Assembly (NCBI RefSeq): GCF_002354895.1
Contig: NZ_CP023439.1
Span: 3,906,001-3,970,000, forward strand
Reading direction: 5' to 3'
Source: Thauera sp. K11
Lineage (GTDB): Bacteria > Pseudomonadota > Gammaproteobacteria > Burkholderiales > Rhodocyclaceae
Length of the DNA: 64,000 nucleotides
Below the pieces are notes generated by a model. That model ran no database searches. It was not told the origin of the DNA and saw only the letters and a list, made by a program, of their open reading frames with translations. Shown one piece after another: positions 54,958-64,000 of the stretch (position 1 is the first letter of the stretch; each line of letters opens with the position of its first letter). The position numbers and the translations under genes are program-made.

Positions 54958-55023
54958 CGCTAACGTAGAAGTGAGCGGCCTGCGCGGCTTTTCGCGAAGG
55001 TCCGCTCGACTGCCGGGTTCGGT
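54958..55023 (-). other. attC site (diverged core)
   Basis: 66 bp. The minus strand starts ACCGAAC and ends GTTAGCG. The palindromic centre GAGCGGCCTGCGCGG...CGCGAAGGTCCGCTC is intact, with one mismatched base in the inner stem. Confidence 0.82.
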
Positions 55024-55051
55024 GTCGTGCAGTGGGTAGCGTGCTTTTCGT

Positions 55052-55339
55052 TCACTTGTGAGCAGACCTATAAAAAGCGCGGCTCCCGGTCTTTTTGTAT
55101 TCGACGAGCGACTTGTCCTCAAGCATCCGTGCGAGCGTGGCAAACACCCATCCTTTCGGACCGTACTGCTTTCCGCTCCGCGGAACGGCGACAAAATTGA
55201 GGTCGAGGCTGTCCTTAATCTCCGCCGCAGGCACCCAGCGATCGCGGTCCTTGAACTTTGACTCGCAATCTTTGATGAACCCAAGTAACTCCATGGCAGC
55301 ATCGTCTAGCAGTTTGTGGATTGCGTCTTTTCGAGTCAT
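55052..55339 (-). CDS. Cassette gene: small winged-helix-like hypothetical protein
   Basis: 95 residues: an N-terminal helix (TRKDAIHKLLDDAAMELLGF), WVPAAEIKDSLDL, then KGWVFATLARMLEDKSLVEYKKTGSRAFYRS. The last part reads like a winged helix with a wing. It has a strong ribosome site (GGGAGGTAA). A DNA-binding role is a guess from pattern only. The frame extends upstream through the attC and is not used. Confidence 0.6.
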   Translation of the reverse strand: MTRKDAIHKLLDDAAMELLGFIKDCESKFKDRDRWVPAAEIKDSLDLNFVAVPRSGKQYGPKGWVFATLARMLEDKSLVEYKKTGSRAFYRSAHK

Positions 55340-55375
55340 AAAATTACCTCCCTGTACTGCCTGCGTGATGGTGAC

Positions 55376-55445
55376 GCCGAACGTAGAGGTCACCGGACGC
55401 TGCGCGGCCTTATCGCGCAGCGTCCGGTGGACCGCCATGTTATGT
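55376..55445 (-). other. attC site
   Basis: 70 bp, minus strand ACATAAC to GTTCGGC. The centre GGTCACCGGACGCTGCGCGG/CGCGCAGCGTCCGGTGGACC is a near-perfect long palindrome. It belongs to the same subfamily as 57164. Confidence 0.92.
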
Positions 55446-55452
55446 CTTTGTG

Positions 55453-56103
55453 CTAATTTTTAATTGAATTAAAAACAGAATCAATGCCAACGCCTGTCCT
55501 ATTGCTAAAGAACAGTATGGAAGCTGAATCTGAAAGTGAGAGGCGCATTCGTATATCGTTTTCAACAGACATGATATCGTCGCTTTCAAGACTGTCAGAA
55601 AATGATTTTGCGATAGAAATCTTCTTTCCCGATCTGGCAATTAAGCGAAAAACATCCTCATCCGAAGAGTGTAGCTTTCCATGAATCACGAAAATAAATG
55701 CATCAAAATATCTGAATGGAAAAGATGAAGAAAATACATAAAGAGGGTGTGATGAGGTGTCGTAACCCGGAACGTCTGCAAACACATAGCGTTCGTAAAC
55801 GCTGAGTAAGTTGCAAGCGGTGTCACTAGACCAGTCTGTTGCGTCAGTTTGAGCACCGATAACGGGCAAGGGTTTAACTTTTCCGTTGGTCATCTTTTTG
55901 AGCAAAGATGATTTACCCGCCCCGGGCTGGCCGAGAATCGCTATTTTGTATCCAGAATGAGATCGTAGTTGTTCCTCTAAACGCTCAAGATTCAATTCAA
56001 GAGTTGTTTTTCTCCGTGGGGATGGCGCTTCATCTTCATCGGTCACCGCATCGTAGATGGCTTTACCGACCAATCCAATAACAGGTATTGCAAGCCACCA
56101 CAT
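55453..56103 (-). CDS. Cassette gene: small membrane-anchored GTPase-like protein (pair partner)
   Basis: 216 residues with a hydrophobic start (WWLAIPVIGLVGKAIYDAV), then a G domain: P-loop GQPGAGKSS (58-66) and DVPGYDT (110-116). G4 is degenerate: ISIAKSFSD where NKxD is expected. The end is SNRTGVGIDSVFNSIKN. It shares IHGKLHSSDEDVF with SGKLHQADTEFF in its neighbour, so the two are paralogues. The ATG lies 2 nt after the neighbour's stop, so translation is coupled. Loss of G4 suggests altered nucleotide specificity or a regulatory role. Confidence 0.78.
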   Translation of the reverse strand: MWWLAIPVIGLVGKAIYDAVTDEDEAPSPRRKTTLELNLERLEEQLRSHSGYKIAILGQPGAGKSSLLKKMTNGKVKPLPVIGAQTDATDWSSDTACNLLSVYERYVFADVPGYDTSSHPLYVFSSSFPFRYFDAFIFVIHGKLHSSDEDVFRLIARSGKKISIAKSFSDSLESDDIMSVENDIRMRLSLSDSASILFFSNRTGVGIDSVFNSIKN

Positions 56104-56105
56104 AT

Positions 56106-57149
56106 TTATTCACCGAGTTTGTTATTTAGTATTTCTTCGGCAAGTTCATGGCAGTCACTGAGATAGCTATTGCCAACATTGGATGTGATTGCATAGCCGA
56201 GACTGGCTGCAATGGCTTGTCCAACAAATGGGATATATTTTGCAAATGTTTTGACTGCCTGCCGACCAGCAAACCTTTTTAGCAATATTAAGATGCCTTC
56301 TTTGGCAGCATATTGAACGACATTATTTGCAAGACGCCCCACAACAGGAATTGATGACTGCTTGAGGTTAGTCAGGAAGTTGTCGGTTAGTCCGTAATCA
56401 TCACGGATTTCTTTGAATAGCTTCATGATTATTGAAATATCGACTGCAACATCGACCCCGGGGACCGGGTTAATCCCGTTGGCTGCGGCAGCCGCTGCCG
56501 CATAAGAAACATATTTCTCGCAGGCTGATTTTTTTTCTTGCAGGAAACGAGCGCTGTATGCTTTGGCTCCCCGTGCCCAGCGCTCTCGCTTCGCTCCGTC
56601 GAGGTTGTTCTGAATTTCAATGCTGAGAGCATCTAAGCCGGTGCCGTTCCTGCAACTAGTAAAGACAACTTTTACAGGCTGACCAACATGCTTTGTTATG
56701 TCATTAATTTTTCGTTGTTCTAGTTCTTCAATCGCTATTCCATCTTCCCAAAGCTCATCGTGTTTGTTTACGACGAAAATGCATACTTTTCCTCGCCTTG
56801 CTAATTCTTGAAAAAATTCGGTATCGGCTTGATGAAGCTTGCCACTTGTGACGCATAAAAATAGATCAAATTGCTGAATATCAAACTTTTGGAAGTAGGA
56901 TTCCTTTGGGAAGTTTTTCGTCCCGTATCCTGGCAAATCGACAAACCGCAATCCTTTTGCCTCATACGATGCCGCCGCGACGGTTTTATCTGTTTCAACG
57001 CCAACTTCCGCGACTTTTTGCCCAACAATTTTATTGATCAGTGATGATTTCCCTGCGCCGGGTTGGCCGAATAAGGCGACTGACACAGTAGTGCTGTTTT
57101 CTTCATCCAGCTTGCGACGAATTTTTTCTGCTTCATCATGAATAGACAT
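56106..57149 (-). CDS. Cassette gene: IRG/dynamin-like GTPase with membrane-insertion region
   Basis: 347 residues. The G domain spans residues 20-190: P-loop GQPGAGKSS (28-36), DLPGYGT (71-77), NKHD (128-131). The C-terminal region resembles the helical part of bacterial IRG/DUF697-like GTPases: YVSYAAAAAAANGINPVPGVDVAVDISIIM (in parts) and YIPFVGQAIAASLGYAIT, amphipathic or membrane-inserting. The start at 57149 is chosen for AGGAG at 8-nt spacing; an in-frame ATG at 57167 lies in the attC core. It is the first gene of a two-gene cassette with the small GTPase. Confidence 0.82.
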   Translation of the reverse strand: MSIHDEAEKIRRKLDEENSTTVSVALFGQPGAGKSSLINKIVGQKVAEVGVETDKTVAAASYEAKGLRFVDLPGYGTKNFPKESYFQKFDIQQFDLFLCVTSGKLHQADTEFFQELARRGKVCIFVVNKHDELWEDGIAIEELEQRKINDITKHVGQPVKVVFTSCRNGTGLDALSIEIQNNLDGAKRERWARGAKAYSARFLQEKKSACEKYVSYAAAAAAANGINPVPGVDVAVDISIIMKLFKEIRDDYGLTDNFLTNLKQSSIPVVGRLANNVVQYAAKEGILILLKRFAGRQAVKTFAKYIPFVGQAIAASLGYAITSNVGNSYLSDCHELAEEILNNKLGE

Positions 57150-57163
57150 AATTTTCTCCTGAG

Positions 57164-57232
57164 ACATAACGTGAAGGTCACCGGCGCTGCGCGGCTTTAT
57201 CGCGCAGCGTCCGGTGGACCGCAGGGTTAGCC
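57164..57232 (-). other. attC site
   Basis: 69 bp, minus strand GGCTAAC to GTTATGT. The centre CACCGGCGCTGCGCGG/CGCGCAGCGTCCGGTG is palindromic. It contains the stop codon of the IS-split cyclase-like gene. Confidence 0.92.
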
Positions 57233-57534
57233 GACATTATTCGATACGTTCATTATGCTAAAGGAGACTTGAGACAAATCTTGCTTTACTAAAAGCTCTT
57301 TATCGGACGCATATTTTCTGATCCATTCAAGCTTCTCCACGACCCTTGAATCGTGAGAAAACTTAACCAGATCGCCTTCAACTTTAGTGAGTAATGTTTT
57401 CTTGATCGAATCAAGGGTAATAATGTCTTGGCCAATGACGAATTGACCGCTGCGCTGTAGGACATTGAACGGGTTTACAAAATACGACTTTCCATCATGC
57501 TCGGAGACAAAGGGGCATTCCGTGTACATGCTTA
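57227..57534 (-). pseudogene. 3' part of IS-interrupted cyclase-like cassette gene
   Basis: This is the C-terminal 100 or so residues (MYTECPFVSEHDGKSYFVNP...) of the gene whose 5' part lies at 58741-59240. Removing the IS and one CTTA duplication joins the parts in frame (…DPALLS-MYTECPF…) to give 267 residues. It contains no cyclase motif itself; NPFNVLQRSGQFVIGQDI recurs in such proteins as a C-terminal helical part. Confidence 0.85.
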
Positions 57535-57563
57535 TGACCTGCCCTGATTCTTCGGACCACGAA

Positions 57564-58415
57564 TTACGTGAGAGGGATGGCTTGGTGGTGGTTGCCTGAC
57601 TGGTTCTGAACGAACTGCGCCGGGGTCAGGTAGCCCAGCGCCGAATGCGGTCGAACTTCATTGTAATGGCGGCGCCACTGCTCGATCAGCACGCGTGCTT
57701 CAAGGCGGTTACGAAAATACTCCATGGACAGGCATTCATCCCGTAGCTTGCCGTTGAAACTCTCGTCGGTGCCGTTCTGCCAGGGTTTGCCCGGCTGCGA
57801 CAACGCCATCTGCAATCCCTGATCGCTCGCCCACTGAAGCAGCCGGGCCGAGACAAACTCCGGACCGTTGTCCGAACGCAGTGCCTTGGGCGCACCGCGC
57901 TCGCTGATCAAGCGGCTCAACACTTCGATGACGCGCTCGGAGCGGATGCTGCCGGCCACATCGATCGCCAGTGCCTCGCGCGTGTGCTCATCGATCACCG
58001 TCAGGCACTTGATGGGCTGTCCGTTGGCGCAGGTGTCGAAGACGAAGTCGTAGGCCCAGATCCCGTTCATCCGTGAAGCTCGCTGTACCTGATCGCGCTG
58101 ACTGGCAACCCGACGCCGGGGACGCTTGCGCGGCACCTGCAGGCCGGCCTTGCGCCACAGCCGCCAGGTGCGGCCGGTGCTCAAGTGGTATCCGGCCCGG
58201 CGCAGAAAGATGCGAATGCGCCGATAGCCGTAGCGTGGGTACTGGGCCGCCAAGCGTCGCAACTGGCCGATCAGCGGACGATCGCGTTCGTCCAGGCACG
58301 ACGCGTAGCCCAGCGTCGAGCGCGACACCGACATCAGCGCGCACGCCCGGCGCTGCGAGATACCTCGCCTGACCGCATAATGCACCTGCGCTCGGCGTGC
58401 CCAGGTGCTCACCAT
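57564..58415 (-). CDS. IS3-family transposase OrfB
   Basis: 283 residues from ATG 58415. It has an HTH_21-like start (RRGISQRRACALMSVSRSTL) and an rve integrase core with the DDE triad in WAYDFVFD, LRSDNGPEF and DESFNGKLRDECL. It cuts and joins IS ends. It is normally made as an OrfAB fusion by -1 frameshifting at A7 (58415-58421) at the end of orfA. It ends with NEVRPHSALGYLTPAQF, constant in this group. Confidence 0.93.
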   Translation of the reverse strand: MVSTWARRAQVHYAVRRGISQRRACALMSVSRSTLGYASCLDERDRPLIGQLRRLAAQYPRYGYRRIRIFLRRAGYHLSTGRTWRLWRKAGLQVPRKRPRRRVASQRDQVQRASRMNGIWAYDFVFDTCANGQPIKCLTVIDEHTREALAIDVAGSIRSERVIEVLSRLISERGAPKALRSDNGPEFVSARLLQWASDQGLQMALSQPGKPWQNGTDESFNGKLRDECLSMEYFRNRLEARVLIEQWRRHYNEVRPHSALGYLTPAQFVQNQSGNHHQAIPLT

Positions 58416-58672
58416 TTTTTTGCCGCGATCTCCTTCATGACGTCGATCTCCAGGTCCCGATCGGCCACCATCTTCTTGAGTCGCGCGTTCTCCGCTTCCA
58501 ACTGCCGCAGCCGTTTGACCTCGTCCGCGTTCATCGCACCAAAGCGCTTGCGCCACGTGTAGATCGTCTGCTCGCTCACGCCGTGCTTCTTCGACACCTC
58601 CGCCACCGGCAAGCGATCTGCCTCCCGCAGAATCTTCACCATCTGCTCTTCTGAAAAACGACTCTTGCGCAT
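58409..58672 (-). CDS. IS3-family transposase OrfA
   Basis: An 87-residue helix-turn-helix protein (RFSEEQMVKILREADRLPVAE, KKHGVSEQTIYTWRKRFG) plus a leucine-zipper-like tail (LRQLEAENARLKKMVADRDL). It binds the IS ends. Its last codons GCA AAA AAA TGG TGA contain the slippery A7; the orfB ATG overlaps the stop (ATGGTGA). Confidence 0.93.
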   Translation of the reverse strand: MRKSRFSEEQMVKILREADRLPVAEVSKKHGVSEQTIYTWRKRFGAMNADEVKRLRQLEAENARLKKMVADRDLEIDVMKEIAAKKW

Positions 58673-58740
58673 GACTTCCCCTTCTTCATCGAAGCCATCC
58701 TCTCAGGTTTCAACTGGTCCGAAAAGTCGGGGGCAGGTCA

Positions 58741-59240
58741 CTTAGCAGGGCCGGATCTTTATTGTCGAGATTGTGTTCCCAATCAAAAACCTCTTTCCCA
58801 ATATCGTGATCAAACTGCAATCTTGGAACGTTAGCTTCTTTTGACTCAATTTCATGCGCACGCTCTACAGCCGGGCCAAAAAAGCCTAGCTCATCAATCA
58901 GTACATCACCGACGGACAGACCACCTCTAGCAAGATATCCTTTGCTCATAAGCCTAAGAATTGTTAATGAAACATTGTAGGCGGCTATATGAGAAAGCTT
59001 CACATCGTCCTTTCTTTCTTCACCGATGTTTTCTTTGTAATAGAAGAAAAAATATGCGCAGTCGGAAAAGCCAAAGACTTTTCTATCGTAGGCTACATGA
59101 GGTATGGCTAACTGGCGTTCCGCATGAATGGCTACTTCTTCATGGAAGAGTCTATGCAGTTCATATTTTTTGTCAAAGTCGGTGGTGTTCTTGTATCCAA
59201 TGACATCAACAAATATGGCAACCATTTTTTTATACGACAT
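58741..59240 (-). pseudogene. 5' part of IS-interrupted nucleotide-cyclase-like cassette gene
   Basis: 166 residues from ATG 59240. The fold pattern is that of class III nucleotidyl-cyclase-like proteins: MVAIFVDVIGYKN (first metal Asp), VFGFSDCAYFFFYY (second Asp), LARGGLSVGDVLIDELGFFGPAVERAHEIES. Similar proteins occur in phage-defence contexts, such as Pycsar-type cyclases, but also elsewhere. After residue 166 the IS interrupts the codon; the IS-fused reading adds only DLPPTFRTS. Both Asp and the GGLS motif lie in this part, so a truncated product may survive. Confidence 0.78.
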
Positions 59241-59258
59241 GAGCCTCGGCCTTATGTT

Positions 59259-59318
59259 GGCTAACGCCTGAATTAAGCCGCGCCACGAAGTGGCGTCGGC
59301 TTGAATGAATTGTTAGAC
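59259..59318 (-). other. attC site of the first cassette
   Basis: 60 bp, minus strand GTCTAAC to GTTAGCC. The centre AAGCCGCGCCAC/GTGGCGTCGGCTT is palindromic. The stop of the first cassette gene lies inside its first box. Confidence 0.92.
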
Positions 59319-59774
59319 CGCACCCTGCTTGAGCACAATGGTTGCATCTGCTGGGGCTGGCCATAGCTGCAAGAGATAGCGTCCTTTCTCTTTGAGTCCA
59401 GTTTCGGAGCTTGGATCTAACACGGAATAGCTCACTCGAACGCGATAAGTATCTGGCTTAACTTCTATATGGGTTGCATCAGGAGAGTCGCCCAACCAGC
59501 CAGCTGCGAGAATGCGCCCGCTTTGAACTGACATTGAACACTCTACAACATGATCCCAACAGTCGAGCGACAAAGGCGGTGATTCGTCTACCAAGTCCAA
59601 AGAGACGGCGACCATGTCGTTGAGAACAGTTCCAACTCCTACAACGCCTGGGGCAACTGCCAACTGTCGAGCCAACGCCTCGTCCGACCATCCTAGTTGG
59701 TCAGCATCCGCAGATACGTCCTGAATGTGGAATTGAAAGCAATCCGCGTAAAGCTCAAAGTCGTAACGAGGCAT
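59313..59774 (-). CDS. Cassette gene 1: conserved hypothetical protein
   Basis: 153 residues beginning MPRYDFELYADCFQFHIQDV, with DEALARQLAVAPGVVGVGTVLN and a C-terminal YLLQLWPAPADATIVLK. The pattern recalls uncharacterised conserved proteins, and I recognise no domain with confidence. The start at 59774 lies 6 bp after the attI core, the most recently inserted cassette position by normal integron logic. The frame is open upstream through attI but unlikely to be used. Confidence 0.65.
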   Translation of the reverse strand: MPRYDFELYADCFQFHIQDVSADADQLGWSDEALARQLAVAPGVVGVGTVLNDMVAVSLDLVDESPPLSLDCWDHVVECSMSVQSGRILAAGWLGDSPDATHIEVKPDTYRVRVSYSVLDPSSETGLKEKGRYLLQLWPAPADATIVLKQGAV

Positions 59775-59892
59775 AATGCGGTCTAACGTGTTGTAGACAG
59801 CAAAAATGACGGATAAACCGGGCGATGCTGGATAATCCAGCACACAACGGAAATCGCATTTGTCATTGCATTCAACCCTTTGCACATCTATG
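59775..59892 (-). other. attI recombination site region
   Basis: The minus strand holds the core GTTAGAC (59787-59781) between intI and the first cassette gene. A cassette inserts between G and TT. The region up to the intI promoter is expected to contain accessory integrase sites, which cannot be defined by eye. Confidence 0.75.
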
Positions 59893-59908
59893 CTGTATAT
59901 ATGAACAG
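59866..59908 (+). promoter_or_regulatory. intI promoter with LexA (SOS) box
   Basis: TTGCAT (59866-59871) and TATGCT (59889-59894) are separated by 17 bp. CTGTATATATGAACAG (59893-59908) is a perfect CTGT-N8-ACAG LexA box overlapping the -10 and the proposed start codon. SOS control of intI genes is well known. Confidence 0.75.
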
Positions 59909-60914
59909 CATAGACAACACCGCCAAACCCGGCAACGCCCATGACACCCCGGCTGGCAGGCCGCCGCGGCTACTCGATCAGGTGCGGGCGTGCATCCGGT
60001 ATAAGCACCATAGCATACGAACCGAGAAGGCCTATGTCCATTGGGTCCGGGCTTTCATACGGCACCAGGGCATGCGCCATCCACGGGAGATGGGCGCGGC
60101 TGAGGTACAGGACTTCCTGGGCTGGCTGGCCAACGAGGGCTCGGTGGCGCCCTCCACCCACAATCAGGCGCTTTCGGCGCTGCTGTTTCTGTACCGGGAA
60201 GTACTCGGCATCGATCTGCCATGGATGAAGGAGATCGGTCGCCCGAAGAAGCGCGAGCATGTGCCCGTCGTGCTTTCTCGTGCCGAGGTCGCGCGGCTGC
60301 TGGATGCCATGGATGGCATCGAGGGCAAGCTGGCGCGTTTGCTGTATGGAACAGGGATGCGCTTGATGGAGGCGCTGCGCCTGCGGGTAAAGGATGTGGA
60401 TTTCGATCGCAACGAGATCGTCGTGCGCGAAGGCAAGGGTGGCAAGGACAGGCGGGTGATGCTGCCAGCGTCCATGAAGGATGTCTTGCTGCAACAGCTT
60501 GTCGCAGCCCGCCGTGTGTGGGAGGCGGACCGGGCAGCCGGGTTGCCGGGCGTGTGGATGCCGGATGCGCTGGAGCGCAAGTATCCCCGTGCCGGATTGT
60601 CGTGGGCGTGGTTCTGGGTTTGGCCATCCGGACGCCTTGCGGTCGATCCAGCAAGTGGAACCGGGCGGTACCATCTCTTTGAACAGCGGCTGCAGCGGGC
60701 GGTACGGCGGGCCACGACGACCATAGGCCTCCACAAGCCGGTTACGTTGCATACCCTGCGCCACTCGTTCGCCACCCATCTGCTGGAGGGCGGCTACGAC
60801 ATCCGCACGGAGCAGGAACTACTGGGCCACGCCGACGTATCGACAACGATGATCCATACCCACGTGCCGAACCGGGGCGGACACGGCGTCACGAGCCCGC
60901 TGGACCGGCTCTGA
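59901..60914 (+). CDS. intI: Integron integrase IntI with catalytic Tyr replaced by His
   Basis: A 337-residue tyrosine recombinase. The IntI-specific insert ALERKYPRAGLSWAWFWVWPS is present, so this is an integron integrase rather than XerC/D. Active-site residues: Arg154 (GTGMRLME), His284 and Arg287 (HTLRHSF), His310 (LLGHADVS). The nucleophile position in TTMIYTHV reads TTMIHTHV, codon CAT at 60855-60857 (His319). A Val-to-Glu change is also seen in RTEQELLGH (usual RTVQELLGH). Recombination should be abolished. Because the LexA box covers the ATG at 59901, translation may begin further downstream. Confidence 0.93.
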   Translation: MNSIDNTAKPGNAHDTPAGRPPRLLDQVRACIRYKHHSIRTEKAYVHWVRAFIRHQGMRHPREMGAAEVQDFLGWLANEGSVAPSTHNQALSALLFLYREVLGIDLPWMKEIGRPKKREHVPVVLSRAEVARLLDAMDGIEGKLARLLYGTGMRLMEALRLRVKDVDFDRNEIVVREGKGGKDRRVMLPASMKDVLLQQLVAARRVWEADRAAGLPGVWMPDALERKYPRAGLSWAWFWVWPSGRLAVDPASGTGRYHLFEQRLQRAVRRATTTIGLHKPVTLHTLRHSFATHLLEGGYDIRTEQELLGHADVSTTMIHTHVPNRGGHGVTSPLDRL

Positions 60915-60947
60915 GTCCGTTCGGCTCAGGCCGGGACGCCCGCCGAT

Positions 60948-64000
<3,053 letters not shown>

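Larger units (their letters stand above)
57535..58740 (-). mobile_element. IS3-family insertion sequence, 1,206 bp
   Basis: The ends form imperfect inverted repeats of about 25 bp: TGACCTGCCC...TTCGGACCA at the left and its complement at the right (58715-58740). A 4-bp direct repeat CTTA flanks it (57531-57534 and 58741-58744), the target duplication. Two overlapping ORFs with an A7 slippery run encode the transposase. It is inserted in the second cassette. GC-rich content unlike the cassette shows a separate origin. Intact ends and duplication indicate recent arrival. Confidence 0.92.
48620..60914. mobile_element. Sedentary chromosomal integron (intI, attI, about 14 cassettes)
   Basis: The parts are intI at the right, an attI core at 59781-59787, and a string of cassette genes all on the minus strand running leftward. 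The genes are separated by attC sites (RYYYAAC...GTTRRRY on the minus strand, 60-72 bp, internally palindromic). Cassette genes are AT-richer than the flanking chromosome. Many end with a stop codon inside the first attC box. The array has one IS insertion and two degenerate attC sites, and the integrase has lost its tyrosine. Neighbours are metH (right) and a hypothetical gene (left). Confidence 0.92.

Noticed and set aside
49884..57232. Possible CRISPR array from regularly spaced repeats
   Set aside because: The repeats are 60-72 bp, palindromic, differ in sequence, and are separated by whole genes. They have integron attC boxes (RYYYAAC/GTTRRRY).
57227..57529. Independent 100-residue gene beginning MYTECPF
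   Set aside because: It starts at the IS target duplication and joins in frame with the cyclase-like 5' part after removal of the IS. It is better read as a gene fragment.

Overview
The window is 64 kb of high-GC chromosome from a betaproteobacterium. The gene set (urt urea transporter, urease, molybdate uptake, PEP-CTERM proteins, pga exopolysaccharide genes, CstA, MetH) and the overall style suggest Rhodocyclales, for example the Thauera/Azoarcus group. That placement is inference from gene content, not from a marker gene. No rRNA, tRNA or CRISPR array was seen.

Layout. 0-6 kb: an IclR regulator with an AT-hook-like tail, an FMN-dependent alpha-hydroxy-acid dehydrogenase, an old yellow enzyme, an NAD(P)H-FMN reductase and a 2-hydroxyacid dehydrogenase. 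6-12.5 kb: a complete urease operon read leftward, ureD-A-B-C-E-F-G-J. 12.7-15.7 kb: a PEP-CTERM protein, a methyltransferase and a solute-binding protein. 15.8-20 kb: modEABC read leftward, with a divergent di-Mop molybdate-binding protein. 20-26.7 kb: urea ABC transporter urtABCDE read leftward. Both nitrogen operons carry an NtrC-type site about 180 bp upstream of a sigma-54 promoter, so urea uptake and hydrolysis appear to be co-induced under nitrogen limitation. 27-31.7 kb: a second PEP-CTERM protein and a pgaA-pgaC-pgaD operon that lacks pgaB. 31.7-48.2 kb: housekeeping and envelope genes (murB, mscS, a PACE efflux gene, ridA, an unusual class A PBP, trpS, namZ, a prs paralogue, bestrophin, cstA-ybdD, a thioredoxin). 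60.9-64 kb: the 3' three quarters of metH.

The most unusual region, about 48.6-60.9 kb, is a sedentary chromosomal integron. It has an intI gene, an attI core, about 12 recognisable attC sites and two degenerate ones. Some 15 lower-GC cassette genes all point away from attI on the minus strand. The integrase keeps its R, H, R and H active-site residues, but the nucleophilic tyrosine reads as histidine (TAT/TAC to CAT), so the array is predicted to be frozen. Cassettes encode a two-gene GTPase pair (the best candidate for an undescribed system), a nucleotide-cyclase-like protein split by an IS3-family element, an Mrr-like nuclease, a cold-shock/Excalibur membrane protein, a SUEL-lectin-like secreted protein, an M23 peptidase, an HD-type protein and a methyltransferase.

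Five copies of a dispersed hairpin element sit in gaps of the ure and urt operons. Their interior is conserved, while their outer arms differ between copies but stay complementary within each copy.

All calls come from reading the sequence and translations. No database search or folding program was run.
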